Numbered from the stretch's first letter, positions 22,459 to 35,874 are shown. The stretch: 64,000 nt of DNA from Epiperipatus broadwayi (GCA_028023455.1 JAQFVV010006309.1:1506511-1570510); one strand, 5' to 3'. Translations and numbers: made by a program. The notes: generated by a model not told the origin, from the letters alone.

Positions 22459-22960
22459 TCAAAGCATGATTGTGGGAGAGTTAGCAAAATATACAATCTG
22501 TGTACAGAGATAATTAATCCTAAAATTAATTTTAACAATTTGCATGTTTGCATTATAATAGATATAAGAGCAAATTCTGAAGCTCTGCCTATGTTGGCAA
22601 ATTGAATGACCAATGTTTATTGAATGATATGCTATTGGCTCTGACATCACATTGACAGAATTGATCATGTGCCAAACTTCCTTAACTTTCCATTTTCTAT
22701 GATTGCTTTCAAAGAAAACAATCTTAGTGGCAGCAGGTTTAAAAGAATGGCCTATAATTTTCTCATGGTCACTGAATACTGAGCTATCTGAAGTGTTACA
22801 TTTAACTCTATAGCAAAGGTAGCCGTATTGATGTATTCTAGATTTGAAATTATTGGGTTTCACCATAGTATATACCATTGAAAAATAGACAGTCTAAAGT
22901 GTATACCAGCTGCACTTTGTCATTGTTATTGATTTTATCCTTAGAATTGTTGATGAGTCT
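22459..22960 (-). pseudogene. Penelope-like element remnant (GIY-YIG C-terminus)
   Basis: The 139-codon frame (22459-22878), with its upstream continuation to about 22960, follows the Penelope endonuclease pattern: a VYTLDC-type GIY strand, YYGETQ in the YIG position (in another frame, 22860-22890), FKSRIHQYG with the helix Arg, then SVFSDHEKIIGHSF, KIVFFESNHRKWKVKEVWHM and a final IxxSxNV segment. These match the conserved order of nuclease core, DH.xxxGH motif and C-terminal helix. A frameshift separates the YIG from the helix, and the upstream RT is not recognisable. Apart from the RTE segments, this is the longest protein-like open stretch. Confidence 0.7.
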
Positions 22961-23723
22961 GTTCATTTTTCATATTTATTTTTACTATGTTATATAATCA
23001 CTATTTACAATATATTTCAATTACTCTATATTTTTCTTTCCTATTTTAATCTTTCTATATTCATTGTAGCTTACATTTCAAAAAATTACTTTTAATTTTT
23101 ATCATTTATTATCTAAAATTCTACTTTATACAGCTTCATTTGAACTTCTGTAAAAAGCTGTATTTTTTAGTTCAACACAAATGTCTATAAAATAAATTAT
23201 CTTTTATTAACAGTGTAATCACAAATGTTTAAAGGTCCAAACTTGCTACATTATTTAGTCACACCTATATATTTTATCCTATCAACCAAATTAGTTATAA
23301 AATATTTTGTTCTTTTTTTTTTTTACACTAATGAACATTCATTTAATCTTTTTTCATGGGTAAAAGATATTAGCATATATTTAACATTCATGCATATAAT
23401 AGTTGGTGGGATTCAATTAAAATGTTTACTTAATGCTAACATTAATAACAAAATAATGCATAAGCAAAAGAATTTAAAATCTGAATGATAGCTTAGTTAG
23501 ATTCAGTCAAAATATTGGTTATAATGCTAATATTAATAATAATAAAATGTATTCACGGACAAATCTAAAATATATGTTCACATACATACATACATAAGAA
23601 ATTCACAGGGATAAAAGTTTCTGCGTAAATTAAAAAAGCTAATTTCTAACCAAGCTTGTTTTTTTTCTCCAGATAGTGCATAACCAGCGATCTTAGCTAA
23701 TCATCTTCTTACAGTTAGTTGGT
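22961..23723. other. AT-rich region, nothing identified
   Basis: Possible RT remains of the Penelope copy would be expected here on the minus strand, but I could not recognise any. The 87-codon plus-strand frame at 23225-23488 has no motif. Confidence 0.3.
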
Positions 23724-24120
23724 AATTGGGTATCTAAGCCAATAAACATCACATGACCACCTCTTCCGATCTCTTGTGTATAACTGTTGTTAAAACAGGC
23801 AAAACTCACTATATATATATTGCCACACACAGCAAGCTAGAGTAATCAATGGATGCCAGAAGGCTTGTGCATAAAATCCCCATCTAGTGCCTACTCATCC
23901 AATATCCCCAGACTAGTTTCTGATTTATGGCCTGCAGTGCCCTCAGATCCAAGGCTCCTCACTGACAAAGGCCATAAGCCAAAAACTAGTCTGGGGATAT
24001 TGGATTAGTAGGCACTAGATGGGGATTTTATGCACAAGCCTTCTGGCATCCATTGATTACTCTAGCTTGCTGTGTGTTGCAATATATATAGTGAGTTTTG
24101 CCTGTTTTAATTGGGTATCT
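23724..24120. mobile_element. Palindromic element with 12-bp TSD
   Basis: The 12-bp direct repeat AATTGGGTATCT at 23724-23735 and 24109-24120 brackets a 373-base insertion. Within it, 23790-23933 and 23967-24110 are near-perfect 144-bp inverted arms whose outer ends are TTAAAACAGGCAAAACTCAC. The 54 bases before the left arm (AAGCCAATAAACATCACATG...) have no inverted partner. Both termini (AAGCCAATAAACAT and GTTTTGCCTGTTTT) recur in the 46-bp insertion at 44909. An alternative reading is a TTAA-flanked element, because the arms themselves end in TTAA. Confidence 0.75.
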
Positions 24121-27100
24121 CCTAGTCTTAACTAGAATTAGAGCAATGAAAAAAACTTCCAACATCTAACATTTATCAGGCTTAATGAGAAATATCTTCA
24201 ACTTGATTGGATGGATGTTTTTTTAGTGGTTTATTTAAAAAGGTATTTTAACTTTTGTCATTCAAATGTTTAAATTTATTTAGAAAATTTATTATTTTTA
24301 TAAAATAACGTCAAATTACTTCCTCAAGTTATCATTTTCAAAGTAGATCTAAAATGTATTTAATTCACTTTATAACTTGTATCACTTGAGTTAGAATTGT
24401 AAAAGATTGTTCTTTATCTATTTTTGTGGACAATAATGGACGTTTTAATCCAAGTAAGATCAAAACTGCAGACTATAACCATTTTCTTGGAAAACATTTT
24501 TAAAAATTATATATATATATAAAAAATGAGTAGAGATATACATATTATTGTATAAACTTTTTCACAGACGAAATAAGTCTGAATAAGTTACTTGATCTTT
24601 GAATAAATTTAAATATTCTCAACATTACATATTTAATAGCTGTGATTTATTTGTAGACTTGTTAAAATGACTAGAAGTACATAGTTATAAATAATCAAAA
24701 TTAATACACACCTATTTATAAAATAAGATTATATACGACTTTTTTTTTGTATTCTATTATTATAAAATGTAAATAAGTATTCATTATGTTGTTTTTTTTG
24801 CACATAAATAAATAAAATTGAAATAAGTTATACATTCACAAATATTTTATTGTATTTTTCTAATACCCAATTTGACACTATTTTTTTTGCTTTTTTCAGT
24901 ATAACATATTATTGAGAACATTTACAGATCGTTACACATAGTAATATCAAAATTTTTTAAATACAATTTTCATCTCCCTCCCCCACCTTCTCCCCTTTTA
25001 ATATAATTGTTATATTTCTTATATAGCAATGAAAAAACATAATATCATTATGCATTTATAACTATTATGAAAAACTAAAAGTAATAAAGTTTTCTATGTA
25101 TTGTCTTAACTTTTTATCATTAATACAGTTTTGTATAAAAAAATCTTTATAATCATACATACATATATTTATATATATTGTGACTTTTAGCTTTTCCTGG
25201 AAGCTAAATGTCAAGGCATGTCTTATGCCAAAATGTTAAAAAAAATTAATCTAGTTTAATTTTATAGTAAATAGATTTTTTTAGTGCTTTTAATGCTATG
25301 ATTCTGCATAAAAGTTACTATATCAGTATATTTTTAAATTTTATAGTTGTAAAATAATTTTGACAGCTTGACTTATAATATTTTTAGTCTTAAATAGTGC
25401 TTATCATGCCAAAGTATTTAAATCTTTGATAGTTGATAGTTTAAAATAATTAATAATGTATTTTCAAAATTAATAGTGATAATGTAGTCAAAATTTAACC
25501 ACTAAAGTGTTTTAAAGAGCTAATATTAATTTTAGAATTAAAAATCTGAGTTCAATCCTACCTTTAGATTTACTAATAATTAAATTAAGTTCATAATGTT
25601 CTAATTTCATCTTAATTTTAGTATTAAACATTATAATTAAGTATTTTAAATTTATTCACTTTCAACAAATTGAATAAAGCTAATAATAATTAAAGATAGG
25701 ATTTAAAATAGTAGAAAATAAATCCTTGAATAAATGAATAAATGTAATATTTAATTTTAACATTTATTTATTTTAAAATATTATTTAATGTCTAATTTTA
25801 AAATTACAATTTAAAATTATATTCTGAACAACTTTTGTAGATTAAAATTAATTGATAAATGAATGTATTAGATATTATAGGTAATATTTATTTTATTTAA
25901 ACAATGTAAATTTCATTTATGTAATATTTGATTTTTGTTATAATGTTTAAATTTGTAAATAATTATTGTAATAAGAAATACTTCAATTTTATTGTCTAGG
26001 CAGGGAAATTAATTTATTTTAAAAGCTAAATATTAATTAAAATTGTCATTTGCAACTTTTCTTAGTTTTGGTAGAATGTGGATTTAAACCAATGAAGGAA
26101 AGGAGGCATAGATTTAAATGTCAATAATCAGTGTTTTAAAGTGGTCACCTGACCCAAGCTATAAAAGTAGGTAAAATTGATACCTGCACCCACACTCTGA
26201 TAATAATTTTTACTTGTTTCATTCATGTTTCTAAATCACAATATCTAATTACCAAGTGTAGTTTTATTTAAACCTTTTTATTTTTTTAGTTTAAAGTAAT
26301 GTTAGACTAAAAGTTAAATTGTCTAGATACAGCATCTAAAATAGGACTTCAAAGACTAAGAATTCTCATTGCAGTCAGCTTTATTGGTAAAATTAATTAA
26401 ATATTAAAATGTTTAAAATTTTAACATTTAAACTTCATGCACTGATCATTGAAAGATATTATTATTGTCACCATGATGACATTCTGACTTATTAATTTCA
26501 AAACATGTAAATGTCTGTTTCATATTTAACTTTTTTGTAAAATATTTGAAGCTCTTCACAACAATAACAATAATGTTTTTAAATACATTGAATAACTTTA
26601 TCCTAGTTTTTCTGAGAATACATGTCTTATATAAAGTATTATCTGAAATTAATTTATTTTGTGTAAAGAGCTTTAAATTTCATTTAATAAAGGCTTATTG
26701 TGTTATAATGAATATTTTCAGTCATTTATAGAACTATTTTTATATTGACCAGAAAATTATTAGACTTAATAATAATATTTTGCATAGACACATTTTTGTG
26801 CTGTTATTTTAATAATATAACATTATTAATTATTTTATGGCAACATAAAACTTTGTTAATAAACATAATAATGTTTAGTTCTACAAGGAGGAAAGAAATC
26901 AATTTCTTAGATCCCAGGGAGACAAAAACATATCATAAACAAATGCTTGATAAATATTGTAAAATATTAAAATAAGTTACTTACATTAGTAAGGAAGATA
27001 TAAAATGATTTTGAAAATAATATATTTTAATTGATTTTAAATAAACTTTGTCTGCATTATTAATTTTATGAAAGCCTTCTTACTCTTTCTTTCTTAGTGT

Positions 27101-30100
27101 TGCTATGGAAACCACCACTATAATGTTAAATGTGATATTTTAACAAAAGAAATATTTGTCCTGCTAAATACTATGCTTATTATTGCTAATTAATAAAAAT
27201 GTTTTAAAGGATTAAGTTTTGAATGTCTCAATTAAATATGAAGAAATATTTTATTGCAATTTAATAAATATTATTGTTTAATCCATGGAAATCTGTTCAA
27301 TGAATCACCATACTTATTTAGTTTGCTAGCATAAATTATTGAATTTTACTTAAGGATATCTACAGAACTTTTTTTGCCTAATAGCCTGTTCCTGTTCCAT
27401 TTAATGGTTAAATGGTAGAAGAACAGAAGAAACAAAGACTATTTTACTTAATTTATTTTTAATAGTAAAAGGTTTGATATTTTATTTATGTTTTTGATTT
27501 TGCATATGTTTTTATTTCAGATGCATATTGTTTTACCTGTTTATATGCAATTTTTAAAAATAATTATTGGATTAAAGTTCTCAGAATACTAGTATGATAT
27601 TTGCATATTTTAAAATAGTAGGTGCAATCTTTTTATATAAATTATTTATTTATAAAAGGTATATTATTATGCTGAATACAGTATAAATAGATGTATGATT
27701 CTATTATTTTATTTTATCACTTGTTTATTGCCTAATTTGAACTAAGCTATGTTTGGCATTAATTATTATTTATCATCTTTCACATCATTATAGTATTTTT
27801 GCTTAGAGATTGTAGCTTTAGTCTCTCTCTTTATTTAGGAATGCTTATTTTGTTAGTGAAGCTTAGACTCTCTTACAAGTTTATTGAAATATTTTGTGTG
27901 AATTTTATTGACTTTATTGTATCCAAAGCACATGATGCTTTATTAAGCAACCCTATTTAGTATTTTTGTCTCTGATGTGCATTCTCATCATTCCTTGGTT
28001 TAGGTGTACTTATTTATGAGCTATGCCATCATATATTTACTTTTCCTTTTCTCAGTCAGTTACTTCAGTAAGAATCTAGTTTGTGGTTGATAATGCATTT
28101 TGTAAAGCATATATAATATTTTATCATGGCTTTATTCTGGCAGTTATGTTCTTTTTATCAAGGTATTGATAAATACCATCCTTCTTGTAACATTCTTGGT
28201 TTATTCAGATGTGAATTATATATTGGTGATGTGTAGGTCCTGTATTTAATCTTTGCTGAGTTAGGTCATAAATACAATAAATAATTAACCTCAAAGTTTT
28301 AAATTGCACTCAGGCATAAATAGACAATATACATCTCTTATTACTCCTTCATCACTGGATTGATAAACTTGTACTTTTAAGTAATATTTAATATTCATAA
28401 AAAAGATACTATTCATAAAAAGGACTCTATCATTGTGTGAATGCTTTATATGTGGGAACTTTTGAAAACTTAAAATAATAGAAAGTTAGTTTTGACCTCT
28501 ATATAATTTCTACCTAGTCTAATTTATTATTTTTTATAAATCTATTTGTAATTTTAACTTTTTGATATATTTTTGAAAGAAAGTAAAGTTTGTGAAAGCC
28601 CTTGGCTTTTTGGACTTAAAGGATATGTTATATTTGTGAATTCTTATTATTTGTTTTTCTTATTAAGAAATTTTTTATAATCATTTTCCACATCATCCAT
28701 TTATTAACCAGAAATCTAAATAAAAGTATTATAAATTATTTTAAGAGTTTGTTATAAGAATACATAAGCATTGAAATTAACATAAGTGTCACTTTATTAA
28801 ATTATATTTAAGTATTAGAAATACATCTAAAAAAGATGTATTTTGCTTAATAAAAATTATAATTGATATTATTATTTGAGATCACTTCACCAATTTGGAT
28901 TGCTTATTAAAAGATTACTGTGCTTATTTTAAAATTATTTTCCATAAATATTAAACCTTATTTGTTATTCCATAATAAATTTAGATTATGAAAGGATTTA
29001 GTTCAAATTTATAAGATATTCAAGTAGATTTATTCTATGATATTTAGAGTGGCTATAAAGTCCCTTGCCCATCCTTAATATCTGAATTTTATTCTAGGAA
29101 TTTATTATTTATCTCATTCTAAATTAAAAAATCATGTATTTTATTTTAAATTAATAATAATATTAATATTATAATTGTAATAAGTCATTAACTTAATGGT
29201 AAGTGTATGCCTTACTTATTTACTAGGATTTCATTCTATATTGAATAAATCTTAAAAACCAAAGAAAATTTATTTTATGATTAAAATCAATCATATTACC
29301 CTGAGATTTTGCTAAAGAAGAAGCTATTTTCAAAGATGATAATTTTTAGTGGCAAAGATTTAAAAAACTTTCAAATTTTATAAAATTAAATATAATGTTT
29401 CATTTAATTATAGCAATGAGATTCTTAAGACATGGACATGAAAGATGATAGTGGTACTAGATGTTTCTAAGAGAAATGCTTTAAATGTAACCTTAATGGC
29501 ATTTACTTGCAATATCAAGAGTCTTGTATTTGTACTAGAGGGAGTCGAGTTCTCTTCTTAAGTTATTAATAATATTGCTTTATATTTTAATAATATTTTA
29601 TTATAATTGCTTACCCCTATATGTCTTCTTATTGTCTCATATGGCATTTAGAATTTATAAACCCACTAAGTTTAGCTAACATTATTATTTTTGGCTTATA
29701 TTATGGTATATCATTTTTGTTTAACCTTGCTGATGGTGATTTTTTTCATTGTTCTTTAGATTACAATGTGGTGGTTTGCTCATTCTTCTTTCTTTCAGGT
29801 TGCAATATATTTACATATGTGATATATATACACATACATTTATTTATAAATGAAGTACACTAATTATAATGTTTAAATACATACACACATCTCTACACTT
29901 ACAGAACAAAGAGATTTATCTACATGCATGTGCATTATGTATTCTTTCATTCATATTTAAATGACCAGATGTCTTGTATATTTTCATAATTTTGTTTTTA
30001 TTATATTTAATTACTTTTATATATTTCTATCTGAATTTTTAATGCAGTATAAAACTTTAAATTTTTTTTTATATATTTTATTTTGTGGCATATGATACAT

Positions 30101-30124
30101 AATTAATATACAGTGCATGTTTAT
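24121..30124. other. Long AT-rich stretch, no recognised genes
   Basis: Six kilobases of A/T-rich, T-biased DNA. Several short open frames (61-80 codons at 26546, 26745 and 29621) are dominated by Ile, Leu, Phe and Asn, as expected by chance. Small hairpins (for example near 28828) and A/T runs occur. It could be intron or intergenic. There are no transposon ends I can point to. Confidence 0.35.
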
Positions 30125-30235
30125 TTTTTAAGTGACACAGCTAGTAGAGCATTCGATTTGGGATTGCATGATCCTAGTATTTTGGCACTCACAGGTCTGC
30201 TACTCAAATATCTTATATAACTCCTGAGCAATAAG
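30125..30235 (+). mobile_element. tRNA-like SINE fragment (tail type AACTCCTGAGCAATAA)
   Basis: TAGTAGAGCATTCGATTTGG followed by GATTGCATGATCC and TTTTGGCAC resembles a tRNA-derived head (A-box region, anticodon arm, weak B-box). About 60 bases later comes AACTCCTGAGCAATAAGGC, which recurs almost exactly at 41188-41205 and more loosely at 34298 (TTTCTGAGCAATAAA). The shared 3' motif with different upstream sequence suggests a SINE tail family. Confidence 0.5.
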
Positions 30236-31370
30236 GCCATATATATTTTGTTTATTGGCTCTATTATGTTTTTTTTTTTTACATATTATTTTTATTGTAT
30301 ACCTATAGTAAACCATATCATAACAACCACATTGGAATTTATAAACTATGCTTCTGTGATTCTTTATTTCATCTTTTATTTTGAATTAGATGTTAATGTT
30401 TCTAATTTTTTACTGTTCCACCATCCAATATTTATGTATTTATTTATATGATCTTTATAATTTTTATTAAATTTGTTATAAATCAGTAGAAAGAATGAGA
30501 TGAAATGAAGATAAAAAAGTATAGTTTATAAAATTAATTGTGAACATTGTAATAAGATTTGTTATAGACACACAAGAAGGTGATTAGAAAAAAAAGACAC
30601 AATAAAAATCAGCAGTTTATGTTCATAATTTAACATATGGCCAAAATAAAAGATTGTTAAAAAAATATTAAATCTTTAAGTTTCATTGACAACAAAACAG
30701 AAAAAAGTATTTTGAAACTAACTGCATTATATATAATTTTGGAAAAGTCTTCATGAAGAAACAAACCATAATAAAAGAAAAATTAAGAAGGCAATTTTGA
30801 TAAATAGAAATAAAATGAATATAATTAATAGACAAACTGCTAATGTTAAAATTTGGGATTTATAGGATTTGAGTTGATGATGTTTGCTTCTGTTATGATT
30901 TTTGAATTTAATGGCAGTTGGGGATTGTTAAGGAATTAACCAACATAATTCTGGGGATTGAAAGACTATGTAATATTTAATTAGCATTATATTTATTATT
31001 TTTATTGTTATTAAAGCATATATATATATTGGTCATTTAAATATGAATGAAAAATTATGTAATGCATGTATAAAGATTTGCCTAATGTTCTACATATGTG
31101 CATATATGTTCCTACATAATAATTAGTATATTTCATTTGTGGATAGATATGTATATAGATGACATGCACATATGTGACTATAAAATATATACACAAATCC
31201 ATATTTATAATAAACGTAATAAACTGTAAATAGAAAAAAATCCATTAATTTTAGACTATCAATATGTTATAAATACATATGAGAAGAGAGAAAAAGAGAA
31301 AACCAGAAAAAAAAATGTCTTCGAAAAAATGCTGTTATATAATGGTCTGAAATGTTTTCAATAATATATA
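30236..31370. other. AT-rich region, nothing identified
   Basis: No gene seen. Frames of 63-67 codons here are hydrophobic low-complexity. Confidence 0.35.
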
Positions 31371-31378
31371 TGCTAGAC

Positions 31379-31470
31379 CAGAGGTCAGTAACCTTTTTTA
31401 CTTACTACTCATATTTGTACTCTTGTTAACAGTAGAATTGCCCTACTGGCCACTGATGCATGATAACTTA
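31379..31470 (+). mobile_element. hAT-like terminal fragment
   Basis: CAGAGGTCAGTAACCTTTTT at 31379-31398 has the CAGNGGTC(A/G)GNAACC consensus seen at many hAT ends. The matching right end was not found within the next kilobase, so the element is truncated or its other end has decayed. Confidence 0.4.
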
Positions 31471-32419
31471 ATTTATTGCTTATGAAAATAATTATACAAA
31501 AAGGAATTACAATAGTATATTAGTAGATATATAATAGTACATGATGAGTAATAAATTTAAATGAGTTTGAAAGAATAAAAGGTATTTAATTTATTTTGTA
31601 CTTGTAAATGTTAATTAATTTATTTAGGGCACAAAAAGTAATGGGATCCTTGAGGCTGATGTTGCGAAACTAAATACTTGATATATCAAGTTAGAATGTT
31701 TCATAAGAGGCACGAGCAACTAAAACGTCTGTTGGGCATCTATAGTAATTTATGGTTTTTCTTTTAAGATCTGGAAAATATTTGCCACCCATCCTAAAGC
31801 TTGACACAGCCACTAGTGGGTGGTAGGGATCAGGTTGATGATCCATTTGCCAAATTGAAAAGAGCAATAAAACATTGCCGAGAGAAAATATTTTTATTAA
31901 AAAATACATTTGTTGTTATATATTTTTAGTTTTTAATTTCTTCGTTTTCTATTTATGATGGAAAATAAAGAATATGAAGATTATAACTTATACAATTGTA
32001 ATGCACATAACCTAATCTACTGATATAAAAAATTTAAACATATAGTAAAGTGTTTGCTTTATAATTAACGTAGTTATTGTTGAATAATAAAAAAAAGTTA
32101 TCGTTATTTGCTGTTTAAATTGTGTTTGCATTTTACATAATAGTAATTAATAAAATTTAAATACACATATCTAAAATATAACTATTTTAAATATCTGAAT
32201 TAATTATTTATATAATAAATGGAAATATGGAGCAGTAATAAAATTATTTTAAATTAAATACTTTAAATTAAACATTTACGTTAAATTTATATTATTTTGT
32301 AAAATATTTATTAATTATTGGATGCAGAAATTTGTAAAAAAAAAATAGCAACTTTTAACCTACAGTAATTATTTATTATCCAAAAAAAGAAAGACCGTTA
32401 AAGATTTATTTTCTACATA
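31471..32419. other. AT-rich region with one more complex patch
   Basis: A minus-strand 72-codon frame (31691-31909) has a balanced composition (residues such as MDHQPDPYHPLVAV) and the patch has near-normal GC content. It might be a decayed transposase segment belonging to the hAT-like end upstream, or a host exon. I do not recognise it. Confidence 0.25.
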
Positions 32420-32423
32420 CAGT

Positions 32424-32620
32424 ATGCTATATATAGGGTATATGAGCACAGACTTTCACACAACTCACCACTCTCCACTCTATCTAATAACACTGATACA
32501 CTTAAACACATATATGTTGAAAAGATAAATAATCACCAATATACGTATTTCATGCTAAACCAGCAATCATCAGTTGGTCCAGACTATCATCTCTACACAT
32601 ATATATACTATAAGTGCTCA
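32424..32620. repeat. Foldback family P, copy 3 (half element)
   Basis: It contains the terminal-type segment GAGCACAGACTTTCACACAA, the arm phrase CACCACTCTCCACTCTATCT, the hinge GTTGAAAAGATAAATAATCA and the loop phrase CATGCTAAACCAGCAATCAT followed by CAGTTGGTCCAGACTATCAT. These match the copies at 5.8, 8.4 and 58.7 kb. The opposing arm is missing, so it is a truncated or half copy. Confidence 0.6.
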
Positions 32621-33273
32621 GATATATATTAAGATAGACAATCTTCTTACTTTAATGGACAGGCATGTTATGTTTGCTTGAGAGAGTTAAAAACTTAATA
32701 TATTAATTTTATTGAAATAATATATTAATTTTATTGAAATTAATTAAAATAGATTTATTTACAGATCAAATCATAATTTAAAAATACTGGACTTAAGAAT
32801 AAATAATATGACATTTTTTAAAATTTTAATACTAATAATGAGTGTAAAGATAGAAGATCATTCCATCTCTATATTATCATATGCATTTGTCATAGTGGGT
32901 GTGATTTAGATTTAGATTTTTAAAAAAATATAAGACATCAAAAATTAATTACACTATCAGATTGAGATAATAATGAAATCTTAACATATTGTAAAAATTT
33001 ACAAACAAAAGTAATAAATTATTTAAGTAAAAGAAGTAATATAGATGGCATACGTTTAATCAAAGAAAGAACATTTTTGCAATATTTTAAAATAAAACAT
33101 AACATTCAAGGATGTTTTGAATTTTAATTATAGTAATCATTTTGTCTTCTAAATATCATTACTTTTTTAAGAAAACATGGTACAAAGTCTTTCAAAGTTG
33201 AAAAAATAAATAAAATAAGATATTTAATTTTTCAAGAAAAAAAAGTGACAGATTTAGATTAAATAATAGATTT
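32621..33273. other. AT-rich region, nothing identified
   Basis: No supported feature. It runs into the assembly gap. Confidence 0.4.
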
Positions 33274-33773
33274 NNNNNNNNNNNNNNNNNNNNNNNNNNN
33301 NNNNNNNNNNNNNNNNNNNNNNNNNNNNNNNNNNNNNNNNNNNNNNNNNNNNNNNNNNNNNNNNNNNNNNNNNNNNNNNNNNNNNNNNNNNNNNNNNNNN
33401 NNNNNNNNNNNNNNNNNNNNNNNNNNNNNNNNNNNNNNNNNNNNNNNNNNNNNNNNNNNNNNNNNNNNNNNNNNNNNNNNNNNNNNNNNNNNNNNNNNNN
33501 NNNNNNNNNNNNNNNNNNNNNNNNNNNNNNNNNNNNNNNNNNNNNNNNNNNNNNNNNNNNNNNNNNNNNNNNNNNNNNNNNNNNNNNNNNNNNNNNNNNN
33601 NNNNNNNNNNNNNNNNNNNNNNNNNNNNNNNNNNNNNNNNNNNNNNNNNNNNNNNNNNNNNNNNNNNNNNNNNNNNNNNNNNNNNNNNNNNNNNNNNNNN
33701 NNNNNNNNNNNNNNNNNNNNNNNNNNNNNNNNNNNNNNNNNNNNNNNNNNNNNNNNNNNNNNNNNNNNNNNNN
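33274..33773. other. Assembly gap (500 N)
   Basis: Exactly 500 N, a conventional placeholder length, so the true gap size is unknown. A TA-repeat (33826-33847) sits 50 bases to its right, and open frames reported across it are meaningless. Confidence 0.99.
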
Positions 33774-35339
33774 CCAAAAGTACTTCTGTAGATTGAAAGA
33801 CTGTATATAATAATTAATTACTATTATATATATATATATATATATATTCACATTATGATTCATTGCATTCATATATATTCTTTATTATGATATATATACA
33901 TTAAGTACATATATTGGAATGTTTTCTTTAATGAGTTGTCACCCAACATGTAATAGGACAAAACTATACTCTAAATGTTTAATTTGAATTCAGGATAAGT
34001 GAATTCAGGTTTTGAATTGAAAATATATAAAATTATTAAAGTTTCATGACGCCAGTATTATAGAGAAAAAAATTTGGAAATAAATGTTCAAAATATTGCT
34101 TTCTTGTTGCACGTTAAATTAGTAATAACATATGTATCCTTAGCGAGAATTATTTGCATTAAAAAGGGTCAAAACCTAACAAACTTAAGTATAAATATAA
34201 CTGAAGATTTTTAAAATTTTTTATCAGCCATTGTAAGCTTGATACTATCTTAGTATAATGCTGTTTTTATTTTCGCATGCTCACAAACTTCTTCTGAATT
34301 TCTGAGCAATAAACCACACTTTTTACCTTTACTCAAAGTTGTAGAATGTTTAGTAGGAGTTAGAAAATTTGATTCATAAAATGGTCTTGATACTATAATC
34401 TTGGGATGACAATATTTTCAATTTCTAAATATCTCTCATTGGCTAGACCAGAAGAATACAGTACAACAATTTCTATCTTCTTCAGCTGTATATCACACAT
34501 TGTGTTTTATTATTAAAGTTTCTTTATTTTTAGTGTAGAACTAACATATATATATATAAATTCTAATATTCTTATGGATAAATGATGATTTCATAATATT
34601 ATTTCCTGGAGCTTCCATGTCGTAAAAATATAATAGCTAAATAGCTAATGCTTTAGTACAATAACAAGTATTTTCTCAAATCGTAAGAATGTGTGTGGAA
34701 GATTTAAATTCATAATTTTTTCTTTTGTTATTTCATCCTCATACTCAAATTGTATTGGTTAAGGAGTTTTAAAAAAATATTTTATCCTCCAAAAGCTTTT
34801 TCCAAATATTGTTAATTTTCTTCAACTCACAGTTCTCATTTATGCTCTTGAGCCTTTTAAAAAATATCTATAATTTCCCTTAGCAGTCTCTGGTCATATT
34901 ATTCAATTTTTGCCAGAATGCGTGTTTATTAAAATTAAAATTGATATATATATATATGTCAAATGTTTGACAGACAAAATTCAGAACTTATTGCATCCTC
35001 CCCCTCCTCGAATAAAAAAATAATTGTGAACATTATTAAAAGCAAACATCGATTTTTTTTTCTTATTAAAAAAAAAAAAAAAGCAAACAATAGAGTGTTA
35101 ATAATTTCTCTGGCATCTTTATTAATTATTATTGTAACGAATGCTACCAAGATTATTTGAAGTTCGGGATTCTAAAGTTGATGCATAAGATTTAAAATTT
35201 TGCTACGTTTTTTTAAATTTTGTATAAATATATATTTAAATAATAATTGTTTTTGTCTTCACCATTGTCTCATTTTGTAACCTTTAAAAGAGCATAGCAG
35301 TATTACATAGTTCTACATACTTTATATTTTTGAAAAGTG
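33774..35339. other. AT-rich region, nothing identified
   Basis: TA microsatellites near 33826-33847 and 34942-34956. A fragment TTTCTGAGCAATAAACC at 34298-34314 resembles the SINE tail at 30.2 and 41.2 kb. No gene. The 63-65 codon frames at 34959-35160 lie on both strands over the same A/T runs. Confidence 0.35.
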
Positions 35340-35870
35340 TGTGTGCCTTAAGGAAATCTTGATGACGATCTGCTTAATCTCATCTGTCTTTGACCTTGGA
35401 AAGTGATCACGTGGATAATGGCTACTCTCATTTTTTCTTTAAAGTTTAGTCCTCTTATTATGTTTTCAAAATATGCCATTATTTATCTCCTGAATAATCT
35501 TAACTGTCATGTATTAATCTTAAGTTCTTCTAAAATAGTATCAATAGTCCTATGACTAATCCAAGCAATTATATGCATCCTTTGATAGCATCATATCCTG
35601 GGCATATTTATCTCTTTTTGGTGTTCTTTTTGAAGCATCTATGTTTTGGTGACATAAATGGTAATTGGAAAAATAAGGCAATTGACAAATTTTATTTTGG
35701 AGGCTCTTGAAATAAAATAGTTTGGTTTCTCTATTTTTTAAGAGTTTGCCATTGCTTTTCTTGCTATTGTAGTTTTTTCTGCTTATTTCTAAATCACATT
35801 GGCTTATATTAACTACAATAATATCAATGTATTAAAATTTATTTATCATTCTAGAACTTGCAACACTTTT
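35340..35870 (-). pseudogene. Non-LTR reverse transcriptase remnant (C-terminal part)
   Basis: Translated on the minus strand, 35560 to 35340 gives RTIDTILEELKIN, a stop, then LRLFRR and IMAYFENIIRGLNFKEKM, and in a shifted frame TDEIKQIVIKIS. This follows the order ...VLEEL(K/N)...RR..YFGH(I/V)IR....RW.D.IK found at the C-terminus of many arthropod-type non-LTR RTs. The lineage differs from the RTE copies, whose equivalent is WAGHIARRDDNRW. Upstream (35560-35870) is too decayed to align by eye. Confidence 0.5.
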
Positions 35871-35874
35871 GTGT

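Noticed and set aside
23790-24110. piggyBac-type MITE with TTAA duplication
   Set aside because: The TTAA belongs to the inverted arms, and a longer 12-bp direct repeat defines a different left border. The 46-bp relative supports the 12-bp reading.
33192-33872. 226- and 172-codon open frames on the minus strand
   Set aside because: They run through the 500-N gap; almost all residues are unknown.
34959-35160. 63- and 65-codon frames on both strands
   Set aside because: They are created by the A/T homopolymer runs at 35053-35085.
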